From: Streptomyces iranensis
GTDB taxonomy: Bacteria > Actinomycetota > Actinomycetes > Streptomycetales > Streptomycetaceae
Direction of reading: 5' to 3'
Length of the DNA: 64,000 nt
NCBI RefSeq assembly: GCF_017874715.1
Contig: NZ_JAGGLR010000009.1
Span: 186,001-250,000 of the forward strand
Shown here: positions 1 to 8,152 of the stretch, one piece after another
Numbering within the stretch: position 1 is the first letter of the stretch
Layout of the letters: every line of letters starts with the position of its first letter
Made by a program: the position numbers and the translations under genes
Notes under the pieces: generated by a model
Seen by the model: only the letters and a program-made list of their open reading frames with translations
Database searches by the model: none
Told to the model about the DNA's origin: nothing

Positions 1-29
1 GGGACGTCAAGGGAGAATGCAGGGGGACG

Positions 30-1091
30 TCAGGGGATGATGGACAGCTCGCGCAGCCGCGCAAGGTTGCCGATGAAGCTCTCGTGGGTGTCGCGGCAGT
101 CGGCGAAGCCGGCCTGCCGGATCTTGATGGTGCTCTGGACCATGTCCGCTTCCATCGAGAACCATCCGTCGACGAAGGGCCAGGCCGCGAGGTGCTCCAT
201 CGGTTCGGGCCGGAGCCGGTGACGAGCGACGATGTCGTCCCACACGCCACCCTTGTCGGCCATGTGCTCGGCCAGCGACATCGGCTGCGGCGGAGCGGTC
301 TCCATTCCGAAGAACGCACCGATCTCCGGCCACAGGTGTTGCCATCGGAAGTGGTCACCATTGGTCACGTTGAACACCTCACCGCGGGCCGCCGCCGATC
401 CCAGCGCCCAGTGGACGGCTCCGGCGATGACCGAGGCGTCGGTGGCCTGATGCAGCGCGGACCACGTCCGGGGGGTGCCGGGGAAACGCAGCGGGACGCC
501 CAGGTGCCGGCAGACGCCGGCGTAGACGGCCACGCCCGTGAGCATGTTCATCGGTGAGCCGAAACTCAGCCCGATGACGGCATCCGGCCGCAGGACGGTC
601 CATGCGTATCCGTGCCGCTTCGCGTCCTCGTAGAGGAGATCTTCCTGGTCGTTGTAGAAGATCGGCCCGAGGAACCGGGGGTCCGACTCCTTCGCCGGGG
701 TCTTGTAGACGCCCAGATGCTCCCCGTAGGACTTGCCCCCGCCGATCAGCACGACCTGCCGGAGTTCGGACGGCGACGCGTGAACGGCATCGAGCACATG
801 CCGGAGCATGGCCACGTTCGGCGCCACTGTGGCCGCCATCGTCTCGCGTTCCGTGTAGCCGGCGTAGACGATTTCGGTGATGTCGGCCCGGTTGCCGAGA
901 CCGGCCCGCGCCGCGGACGCGTCCAGCAGGTCGACCTGGATATGGTCCTCGATCTCGGTTCCGTCCTCGAGCCGGACCGTGCCACGGCGGGCGAGGGTGA
1001 CGACGTGGCGCCCCTCCGCGACCAGACGGCGCACCACGGCACCTCCGATCACACCGTGCGCGCCCACGACCAGTGTGGTGGAACGGCTCAT
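30..1091 (-). CDS. PRISE-type SDR family NAD(P)-dependent reductase
   Basis: A 353-residue extended short-chain dehydrogenase. A Rossmann glycine motif (G10-x-x-G-x-x-G, GAHGVIGG) opens the protein, and an FYNDQEDLLYE segment in the middle matches the progesterone 5-beta-reductase/iridoid synthase (PRISE) group, whose catalytic Tyr lies in this place. The family reduces enone or keto groups with NADPH; the substrate here is unknown. It is the last gene of the sugar ABC operon: its start overlaps the stop of the upstream aldehyde dehydrogenase gene by 4 bp, so the two are translationally coupled. A role in processing the imported compound is inference from position. Family call fairly sure, function open. 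Confidence 0.85.
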   Translation of the reverse strand: MSRSTTLVVGAHGVIGGAVVRRLVAEGRHVVTLARRGTVRLEDGTEIEDHIQVDLLDASAARAGLGNRADITEIVYAGYTERETMAATVAPNVAMLRHVLDAVHASPSELRQVVLIGGGKSYGEHLGVYKTPAKESDPRFLGPIFYNDQEDLLYEDAKRHGYAWTVLRPDAVIGLSFGSPMNMLTGVAVYAGVCRHLGVPLRFPGTPRTWSALHQATDASVIAGAVHWALGSAAARGEVFNVTNGDHFRWQHLWPEIGAFFGMETAPPQPMSLAEHMADKGGVWDDIVARHRLRPEPMEHLAAWPFVDGWFSMEADMVQSTIKIRQAGFADCRDTHESFIGNLARLRELSIIP

Positions 1092-2611
1092 CGAACAGCC
1101 TCCGTGGTCGGAGGGGTGCCGGCGTTCAACGCCACGTACTTGGTCTCCAGGTACTCCGCGATGCCCTCGGGGCCGCCTTCACGCCCGAACCCGGACTGCT
1201 TCACCCCGCCGAAGGGCGCGGCCACGTTCGACACCATGCCTTGGTTGACGGCCACCATTCCGGTCTCGAGAAGCTCGGCGACACGCATGGCCCTGTCCAG
1301 GTCCTTGGTGTAGACGTACGCGGCGAGCCCGAACTCACTGGCGTTCGCACGCTGGATCACGTCCGGTTCCTTCTCGAACGCGGCCACGGGGGCGAAAGGC
1401 CCGAAGATCTCCTCGGTCAGCACCCGAGCGTCCTCGGGGACGTCCGAGACCACGGTCGGCTCGATGAAATATCCCGGCCGGTCGGGGATTCCACCGCCGA
1501 CAACCAGCCGACCGCCCTTCTCGGTCGCGTCCCGGACCAGATCGGCCACCTTCGTACGCTGTACGCCGTCGATGAGCGGGCCCACGTCGCTGGACAGCTC
1601 CAGGCCGGGCCCCACCCGCAGGGAACGGAAACGCTCGGCGAGTGCCTCGGCGAATTCGCCGATCACCTCGCGGTGCACATAGAACCGGTTGGCGCTGGTA
1701 CATGCCTCACCGTTGTTCCGCAACTTCGCGATCACCGCCCCGTCGACGGCCGCCTCGATGTCGGCGTCCGGGAAGACGATGAACGGTGCGTTGCCGCCGA
1801 GTTCCATCGAGACCCGGAGCAATTGGTCGGCCGACTGCCTGACCAGGAGTCGCCCGATCTCGGTCGACCCGGTGAAGGAGATCTTGCGCAGCCGCGAGTC
1901 CTTCATCAGCGCACCGACCGTGCGCGACGAGCTGCCGCTGACGAACACGTTCAGGACGCCGGGCGGAAGACCAGCCTCCTCGAAGATCGCGGCGAGCGCC
2001 AGCATGCTCAGCGGCGTCTGCGACGCCGGCTTGATGACACAGGTGCATCCCGCGGCCAGCGCGGGCCCGATCTTGCGGGTGCCCATGGCGAGGGGGAAGT
2101 TCCACGGCGTCACGAAGAGGCAGGGGCCCACCGGCTGCCCCATGGTGACGATGCGGCCGACCCCGTTCTCCGGAACGGCGAACCGCCCGTTGACGCGCAC
2201 GGCCTCCTCCGAGTACCAGCGGAGGTAACCCGCGGCGTACTCCACCTCCGCCAGGGCCTGCTGGTAGGGCTTCCCCATCTCCGCCGTCATGATGGCGGCC
2301 AGCGCGGCGGCACGCTCCACCATCAGGTCGTACGCGCGCCGCAGGATCTCCGCCCGGCGCCGCGGGGGCCACGCGGCCCAAGCCGGTTGCGCCGCCACGG
2401 CGGCGTCGAGCGCGGCCACGGCGTCCTCGACGCCCGCGTCAGCCACCTCCGCGATGGTGTGGCCCCGGGCGGGGTCCTCCACCGACAGCGGTCCTTCACC
2501 GGTGCTCGACTGGATCCACCGACCGCCGATGAAGAGCTTTTTGGGGACGGTCGCAAGGTGCGCCGAGGCGTCAACGGACTGTCGTTCGGCATGCTGCTGA
2601 GGAGATGTCAC
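1088..2611 (-). CDS. NAD(P)-dependent aldehyde dehydrogenase (succinate-semialdehyde dehydrogenase-like)
   Basis: A 507-residue full-length member of the aldehyde dehydrogenase superfamily, oxidising an aldehyde to the acid in the cytosol. Visible are the FVTPWNFPLAM cofactor-site segment, the general-base Glu in MELGGNAPF and the catalytic Cys in NNGEACTSANR; the sequence most resembles the GabD/succinate-semialdehyde group. GTG start at 2611, preceded by AAGGAG lying inside the last codons of the permease gene 2 bp upstream. It follows ABC transporter genes, so the aldehyde is probably derived from the imported sugar or polyol; that is inference. Substrate specificity within this superfamily cannot be read from sequence alone. 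Confidence 0.92.
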   Translation of the reverse strand: MTSPQQHAERQSVDASAHLATVPKKLFIGGRWIQSSTGEGPLSVEDPARGHTIAEVADAGVEDAVAALDAAVAAQPAWAAWPPRRRAEILRRAYDLMVERAAALAAIMTAEMGKPYQQALAEVEYAAGYLRWYSEEAVRVNGRFAVPENGVGRIVTMGQPVGPCLFVTPWNFPLAMGTRKIGPALAAGCTCVIKPASQTPLSMLALAAIFEEAGLPPGVLNVFVSGSSSRTVGALMKDSRLRKISFTGSTEIGRLLVRQSADQLLRVSMELGGNAPFIVFPDADIEAAVDGAVIAKLRNNGEACTSANRFYVHREVIGEFAEALAERFRSLRVGPGLELSSDVGPLIDGVQRTKVADLVRDATEKGGRLVVGGGIPDRPGYFIEPTVVSDVPEDARVLTEEIFGPFAPVAAFEKEPDVIQRANASEFGLAAYVYTKDLDRAMRVAELLETGMVAVNQGMVSNVAAPFGGVKQSGFGREGGPEGIAEYLETKYVALNAGTPPTTEAVR

Positions 2612-2613
2612 TC

Positions 2614-3642
2614 TTATGCTCCTTCGGTGACGGCGTTGCGAGTCCTCAACCTGTCGAGGCCGACGGCCATCACGATGACGACTCCCTGGATGATCTGCTG
2701 GTAGAAGGACGACACATCGAGCAGCGTCAGACCGTTGACGAGGACGCCGATGATGGCCGCGCCCACGAGCGTGCCGATGAGGGATCCGCGGCCGCCCATG
2801 AGGGACGTCCCGCCGAGGACGACGGCGGCGATGGCGGAGAGCTCATAGCCGGTGCCGAGGTCGGGGACGGCACTTTGGAGCTTGGCCGAGGAGAGGATCC
2901 CGCCGATGCCGGCGCACAGACCGGAGATGACATAGACGGTCACCAGGACCCGTCGCACCGGTATGCCTGCCAGACGTGCGGCCTCCGCGTTCCCTCCCAC
3001 GGCGTGCACCCAGCGCCCGAAAACGGTGCGCTCCAGCACGTACCAGCCGATGGCGAACACGGCGGCCATGACGACGATGGGCACCGGGATGCCGAGAACC
3101 GAGCCCTGACCCAGCACCGAGTAGCTGAGATGTGTGGAGAACATGGTGGTGCCACCGGTACCGACATAGGTGACACCGCGCAGATAGGTCAGCGCCGCGA
3201 GCGTCACGATGAACGCCGCCAGGCCCAGCTTGGCCACGAGTACGCCGTTGATCAGGCCGACCGCGAACCCGGCCAGCAGGGCGACGGCCAGGGCCAGGGG
3301 GGCGGGGGCGCCGTCGAGGGTGAGTGAGACGGCGGCGAACGCGGTGACCCCGACGGCCGATCCCACTGAGAGATCGATGCCGGCCGTCATGATGACGAAC
3401 GTCAGGCCGGCGCCGAGGATCGCGGTCACCGAGATCTGACGCGCCACGTCCAGCAGATTCACCACGGTGAGGAAATAGGGCGCGACCAGGGCGAAGAGCA
3501 CCACGAGGACGATGAGCGCGATGGCGACGCCCAGGCGGTCGGCAAGAGTGGAAAGGCCGGCATGCAGGCGCATGCGCTTGGGTGCGGTCGGTCGTGACGA
3601 GTCGACCGCACGCTCGTGTTCAGCGGCCACGATGTCGTTCAT
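2614..3642 (-). CDS. Sugar ABC transporter permease (RbsC family)
   Basis: A 342-residue integral membrane protein with about eight to ten hydrophobic segments. The AGIDLSVGSAVG motif near residue 95 is the hallmark of RbsC/XylH-type permeases of the carbohydrate uptake 2 (CUT2) family, which work as homodimers with a double-domain ATPase. The N-terminal 30 residues are charged and cytoplasmic. The start overlaps the ATPase stop by 4 bp, and the next gene follows after 2 bp, giving one tightly packed operon. The sugar is not predictable from the permease; ribose, autoinducer-2, erythritol and rhamnose systems all share this architecture. Confidence 0.93.
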   Translation of the reverse strand: MNDIVAAEHERAVDSSRPTAPKRMRLHAGLSTLADRLGVAIALIVLVVLFALVAPYFLTVVNLLDVARQISVTAILGAGLTFVIMTAGIDLSVGSAVGVTAFAAVSLTLDGAPAPLALAVALLAGFAVGLINGVLVAKLGLAAFIVTLAALTYLRGVTYVGTGGTTMFSTHLSYSVLGQGSVLGIPVPIVVMAAVFAIGWYVLERTVFGRWVHAVGGNAEAARLAGIPVRRVLVTVYVISGLCAGIGGILSSAKLQSAVPDLGTGYELSAIAAVVLGGTSLMGGRGSLIGTLVGAAIIGVLVNGLTLLDVSSFYQQIIQGVVIVMAVGLDRLRTRNAVTEGA

Positions 3643-5177
3643 GAGTTCACCTCGACAGGCTCCACTTGTTTGCGCACCAGCCCGGTGGCGTACCGGACGA
3701 TGTGCTCCTCGGTCATGTCCTTGCCGGTCAGTTCGGCTACGATCCGGCGCTGATGCATGACGAGCACCCGATCGGACATGCCGAGAACCTCGGGCAGTTC
3801 GGACGAGATGAGAATGACCGCGACACCTTGCGTCGCGATGTCATTGATCAGCCCGTAGATGTCGGCCTTCGCGCCGATGTCGACCCCGCGGGTCGGTTCG
3901 TCGAGGATGAGCACGGTTGGCTTCTTGGCCAGACACCGTGCCAGCAGCACCTTCTGCTGGTTGCCACCCGACAGTTCCCCGACGGGCTGGTCGAGACTGG
4001 TCGCTCTCACCCTCAACCGGTCGGCCAGGGGTTTTGCCGCGGTGCGGAGCCTGGAGGGAGAGGTGCCGCCGAATCTCCGCTTCGCGAGTGCGGTGCCCAT
4101 GCACACGTTGTCGGCGATCGACATGCCGAGGAAGAGCCCCTGCGCCTTGCGGCTCTCGGGCAGCATGGCGATATCGGCGCCGGCCGCTCCGCCGGCCCTC
4201 GCGATGTCCACGCGCTGTCCGTCGACGGTCACCTCGCCGCCGTCGGCACGGTCGAACCCGGCTATCAGCCGGCACAGTTCGCTCCGCCCGGCGCCGACGA
4301 TGCCGGCGAGACCGACGACCTCCCCCGCCCGCACCTCCAGCGACGTTTCCTGGACGACGCCCGACCTCAGACCGCGGACACTCAGCCGCACCTCTCCCTG
4401 AGCGGATCCACGTCCATGGTCATAGAGATCGTTGACGGGCCGGCCGACCATCGAGGTGACGATCCGGTCCTCGCTCATATCGGCTCGCGGCATCGAGTCG
4501 GCGACGTGGCCGTCCCTGAGCACGGTGACGTGGTCGGCGAGCCGATGAATCTCCTCCATCCGGTGGCTGATGTAAAGGATCGCCAGCCCCTGGGCCCGGA
4601 GTTCCTCGACAATGCCCAGCAGGTGGCCGGCTTCCTTCTGGGACAGCGCGGCGGTGGGCTCGTCGAGCACCAGGAGCCGTGGGTCCTCGGAGAGCGCGCG
4701 AGCGATCTCGATCAACTGCTGCTCGCCGACGCTGAGCTGCCCGACTCGTACACCCGGGCTGAGCGAAGCGCCCACGCGGTTCAGAGCCGCCACGGCGTTC
4801 TCACGGGCCGATCGGAAATCAAGCCGCCCGCCCCGGTGTCGCGGCTCCACACCCAGCATGAGATTGTCGGCGACCGTGAGATCCGGGACCAGACTCAGTT
4901 CTTGATGGACTACCGCGATGCCGAGAGCTCGCGCGTCGCCGGGGCCGTTGAATTCCACCGGGCGACCGTCGATCAGAATGTCACCGGCGTCCTGCGGCTC
5001 GATACCGGTGAGAACCTTGATCAGGGTCGACTTGCCGGCACCGTTCTCCCCGGCGAGTACATGTACGCGTCCCGCTTCGAGCGTCAGCGTCACATCGTCC
5101 AGCACACGGTTGTGGGCAAATGACTTGGCAATTCCGACGAGTTGTGCGACAGGCCCCCCAGCAACCTGTGATTTCAT
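3639..5177 (-). CDS. Sugar ABC transporter ATP-binding protein (RbsA/MglA family)
   Basis: A 512-residue tandem ATPase, as in CUT2 systems. The first nucleotide-binding domain has Walker A GENGAGKST, signature LSVGEQQ and Walker B LLVLDEPTAALS. The second has signature LSGGNQQKVLLARCL and Walker B VLILDEPTRGVD but a degenerate Walker A (GIVGAGRSEL), which is normal for this family. It energises uptake through the RbsC-like permease encoded just downstream. Its ATG at 5177 overlaps the TGA of the binding-protein gene and its end overlaps the permease start, so all three components are probably made in fixed ratio. Confidence 0.95.
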   Translation of the reverse strand: MKSQVAGGPVAQLVGIAKSFAHNRVLDDVTLTLEAGRVHVLAGENGAGKSTLIKVLTGIEPQDAGDILIDGRPVEFNGPGDARALGIAVVHQELSLVPDLTVADNLMLGVEPRHRGGRLDFRSARENAVAALNRVGASLSPGVRVGQLSVGEQQLIEIARALSEDPRLLVLDEPTAALSQKEAGHLLGIVEELRAQGLAILYISHRMEEIHRLADHVTVLRDGHVADSMPRADMSEDRIVTSMVGRPVNDLYDHGRGSAQGEVRLSVRGLRSGVVQETSLEVRAGEVVGLAGIVGAGRSELCRLIAGFDRADGGEVTVDGQRVDIARAGGAAGADIAMLPESRKAQGLFLGMSIADNVCMGTALAKRRFGGTSPSRLRTAAKPLADRLRVRATSLDQPVGELSGGNQQKVLLARCLAKKPTVLILDEPTRGVDIGAKADIYGLINDIATQGVAVILISSELPEVLGMSDRVLVMHQRRIVAELTGKDMTEEHIVRYATGLVRKQVEPVEVNS

Positions 5178-6136
5178 CAGCCCCAGCTTTCGTAGTCGCT
5201 GATCGTCTTGGGGGTTACCAGGAAGGTCGGCACCAGGCTCAACTTGGACTTGGGCTTTTCACCCTTCGCGAGCGTGACCGCCCTGTCGAACCCTTCTCGC
5301 CCGAGTTGGGCAGGGCTCTGGCCCGAAGTGCCGATCACCAGACCATTGTCGAAAAGATCCGTGAGCTGTTTCGCTCCGTCCACTCCCACGATCTTCACGT
5401 CGGCGCGCTTCTGTTTTACCGCGAGAGCGATACCGACGGCTGTGGGGTCGTTGACGCCGAAGAAGCCGTCGACATCCGGATGGCTGGTGAGGATGCTGCT
5501 CGCCACATTCATGCTCTTGTCGCGCGTGAGGTCGGCTCGCTGAGTTGCGACGATCTTGATGCCGGGACTGGCCTTGATGGCGTCCTTGCAGCCCTTCATC
5601 CGGTCATTGATCGCCGAGACCGCGGAGCCGTCGACGATGGCCACCTTGCCCTTGCCGCCGAGCTGCTTGCTGAGGTAGGTGCACGCCTCCCGTCCGGCCT
5701 GCTCATTGTCGCTGGTGATGGTGGAATCGGCGCCGGTCGCCGCCACATCTATCGCGACGACGGGAATGTGGGCCTGCTTGGCCCTGAGGATCGCCGGACC
5801 GATGCCGTTGGAGTCGACCGCATCGACGACGATGGAATCGACGCCCTTCCGTATGAACGTGTCTATCTGATCGCTCTGGACCGAGACATCGGCATTCGCG
5901 TACTGGACGGACACATCCAGCGACTTCTTACGGGCAGCCTCCTTGATCGCCTTCCCCTCGGCGAGGAAGAACGGATTCGAGGCCGCGTTGAGCGTAACAC
6001 CCACCGTGGTCTTGCCGTCGGAGGCACCGTCTCCGACAGCGCAGCCAACCAGCCCACCAGCAGCGATGACGAGCGCACTCGCGAGCACGGCGCCACTTCG
6101 CCCCGGAGTGGAAATGGCCTGGACAGCGACTTTCAT
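5177..6136 (-). CDS. Sugar ABC transporter substrate-binding lipoprotein (RbsB family)
   Basis: A 319-residue periplasmic-binding-protein-like lipoprotein. The N-terminus carries a hydrophobic signal ending in a lipobox with the lipidated Cys at residue 32 (GGLVGC), so the mature protein is anchored on the outer face of the membrane. The following region (VGVTLNAASNPFF, then two alpha/beta lobes) fits peripheral-binding-protein family 4 (ribose, AI-2 and similar ligands). An AAAGGGAAA ribosome-binding site precedes the ATG. It lies between an SDR gene (30 bp gap) and its ATPase. Ligand unknown. Confidence 0.93.
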   Translation of the reverse strand: MKVAVQAISTPGRSGAVLASALVIAAGGLVGCAVGDGASDGKTTVGVTLNAASNPFFLAEGKAIKEAARKKSLDVSVQYANADVSVQSDQIDTFIRKGVDSIVVDAVDSNGIGPAILRAKQAHIPVVAIDVAATGADSTITSDNEQAGREACTYLSKQLGGKGKVAIVDGSAVSAINDRMKGCKDAIKASPGIKIVATQRADLTRDKSMNVASSILTSHPDVDGFFGVNDPTAVGIALAVKQKRADVKIVGVDGAKQLTDLFDNGLVIGTSGQSPAQLGREGFDRAVTLAKGEKPKSKLSLVPTFLVTPKTISDYESWG

Positions 6137-6166
6137 GGAATTTCCCTTTGCTTGCTAGCTGGTGAA

Positions 6167-6955
6167 TCACACGGTTGGCGTGACACCGCCATCAACCGCG
6201 AAATTGGCTCCGGAAATGAACGAGGCGCGCTCCGATGCGAGGAAGGCGACCACGGCGGCGACTTCGTCGGCGGTCCCGAGCCGGCCGACCGGGATGCGAT
6301 TGAGCTCGACATATCGACGCAAGGCGGTCTCCTTGTCCACGCCGAACTCCTCCGCGAGTGACTCCGCGATGCCACCGGGCCGGTCGTAGATGGGAGAACG
6401 GATGAAGGCCGGAGAGACCACGTTGGACCGAATGCCCTGAGAGGTGAACTCGGCGGCCAGGACCTTCGACAACATCAGCACCCCGGCCTTCGAGACGCTG
6501 TAGTCGGGCAGGCGGGGGTTCGGCATCCGGGCAGCTTCGGAAGCGATGTGGATCAGCGCCCCCGCCCCAGTGGACCGCATCATGGGAATGGCCGCTCGGG
6601 CCGCGCGGACATAGCCCAGGAGGTTCAACTCGAGGGTCGCGCTCCAGTCGGCATCGCCCGTCTCGAGGAAGCCGGACCTCACGGGGGCCACGCCGGCGTT
6701 GTTGACGAGGATGTCAATCCGGCCGAAGGCCCCCGCCGCCGCCTCCATGACGGTCGCCGCACCACGGGGGTCACGAAGATCGGCGGGAACACCGAGAACC
6801 TCTCCGGAGGCCGTGAGCGGTTCCAGCCCGCTGACGTCGAGGTCCGCCCCGACAATGCGGGCACCGGCAGCATGCAGGTGCTGGACGCAGGCGAGCCCGA
6901 TCCCGCCACCCGCACCGGTCACCACTGCCACTCGCCCTACCAGATCCCCGGACAT
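6167..6955 (-). CDS. SDR family oxidoreductase (classical, FabG-like)
   Basis: A 262-residue classical short-chain dehydrogenase. Seen: TGAGGGIGLA cofactor motif, NNAGVAP, catalytic Ser in HIASEA and YSVSKAG with the Tyr-Lys pair, and a C-terminal SGANFAVDGG typical of sugar or acyl dehydrogenases. The ATG at 6955 is chosen over an upstream GTG at 6970 because a GAGGAGG ribosome-binding site ends six bases before it. It sits between the IclR regulator and the ABC transporter genes and probably oxidises the imported sugar or polyol before the aldehyde dehydrogenase acts; that pathway role is inference. Confidence 0.92.
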   Translation of the reverse strand: MSGDLVGRVAVVTGAGGGIGLACVQHLHAAGARIVGADLDVSGLEPLTASGEVLGVPADLRDPRGAATVMEAAAGAFGRIDILVNNAGVAPVRSGFLETGDADWSATLELNLLGYVRAARAAIPMMRSTGAGALIHIASEAARMPNPRLPDYSVSKAGVLMLSKVLAAEFTSQGIRSNVVSPAFIRSPIYDRPGGIAESLAEEFGVDKETALRRYVELNRIPVGRLGTADEVAAVVAFLASERASFISGANFAVDGGVTPTV

Positions 6956-7062
6956 TCGCCGCCTCCTCACATGGCGACGTGCGCCGCCTTCGATGGGGAG
7001 ATTCCCACGAGGCGGACTCGATGTCTAGTGTGTGGGACAAATGAGCTGCGCGAATCGCCCGT

Positions 7063-7863
7063 TCAGCCGAAGTCGGCGACCTGCCCCCCGACAACCCCGC
7101 AGCCCAGAGCCCGTGAGACCTCATGACCTGCGGCGATCAAGGCGTCGCTCCACTGCTCGAGGGAGCTACCGAGCACCGACTCGCGAAGACCACTGATCGA
7201 CAGGGCGCCCCGCACCTGACCTTTGTAATCGGTGATCGCGACCCCGAGCGCCGCGACACCCACGGTGACATCCTGGTCACTGATGGCCAGGCCGCTCTCC
7301 CTGGTCTTCGCGAGCAGGGCCTTGAGTCCGGCAGGCTCGACCACGGTGGAGGGCGTGAAACCGACAAGAGGCGAGTTCCGTCGGATGTAGTCGTCCCATT
7401 CGCCCGCTTCGCGGCGCGCCAGCATCGCTCGCGACGCGGCACCGGCATGCAGCGGCAGAGAACCGCCGACCCGTAGGGCGAGCGACTGGACCCGCTTGCC
7501 GGCCAGCCGCTCAACACAGATGGCTTCGTCCTGGTGCGGCACGCAGAGGAAGACGGTCTCCCCGGTCAGGTCATGAAGCCGCTCCATCGCCGGCTGGGCG
7601 AGTTTCCGCTCGTCGAACCGCGCCACAACGGCCGCACCGAGCGGCAGCAGCTTCATACCGAGCCGGAACCGGCCCCGACGCGTACCCGGCTCGACGAAGT
7701 CTTCGCTTTGCAGGCCCGACAACAAGCGGTAGATCGAACTTCTGGGCTCCCCGGTGGCTTCGACTATTTCCGCCACCGTCGCCTCACCCTGCGCCAGGAA
7801 CGTGAGGACCTCCGCCACCTTGCGGATCATCATCAGGCCGTTTTCATTCGCCATGCCGGACAT
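7063..7863 (-). CDS. IclR family transcriptional regulator
   Basis: A 266-residue regulator with an N-terminal winged helix (residues about 10-65, SSIYRLLSGLQ recognition helix region) and a C-terminal IclR effector-binding domain (GETVFLCVPHQDEAICVERL, HAGAASRAMLA). IclR proteins bind small acids or sugars and usually control the neighbouring catabolic operon. It is the first gene on this strand, 107 bp upstream of the SDR start, so it may be co-transcribed with, or act on the promoter in front of, the SDR-ABC operon. ATGs at 7863 and 7854 are both possible starts. Repressor versus activator mode cannot be told. Confidence 0.92.
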   Translation of the reverse strand: MSGMANENGLMMIRKVAEVLTFLAQGEATVAEIVEATGEPRSSIYRLLSGLQSEDFVEPGTRRGRFRLGMKLLPLGAAVVARFDERKLAQPAMERLHDLTGETVFLCVPHQDEAICVERLAGKRVQSLALRVGGSLPLHAGAASRAMLARREAGEWDDYIRRNSPLVGFTPSTVVEPAGLKALLAKTRESGLAISDQDVTVGVAALGVAITDYKGQVRGALSISGLRESVLGSSLEQWSDALIAAGHEVSRALGCGVVGGQVADFG

Positions 7864-8152
7864 TGTGACTCAGAGAGCACGCCCCCCAGGCAGTTGGTCC
7901 CGCTACATGGACGATGTGTCTGCCAAGCGATACGTTTGGGTGGCATGAAGGGGCACATGAGAGCGGCTCGTGTGCCGGACGCGGCCACGTCCCCCTTCGC
8001 GACACGGGACTGCCGCCAGAAGGGTCACGGGAGCATCATGGTCTTAGAGCGGACACAGGCGCGCCCATGAGTGCCGTTCGCCGCGTCTGCGCTCGCCTGG
8101 AACCCGTCGCACGGTAGCGACACCGTCGCGGAGCGAAGCAAGGAGCCACCCC

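Noticed and set aside
1073..2704. A 543-codon open frame on the plus strand
   Set aside because: It is antisense to the aldehyde dehydrogenase gene, whose protein has clear catalytic motifs.
7864..8152. Small open frames in the gap before the SpoIIE-type gene
   Set aside because: No ribosome-binding site, poor codon bias and no recognisable protein; the gap is taken as non-coding leader.
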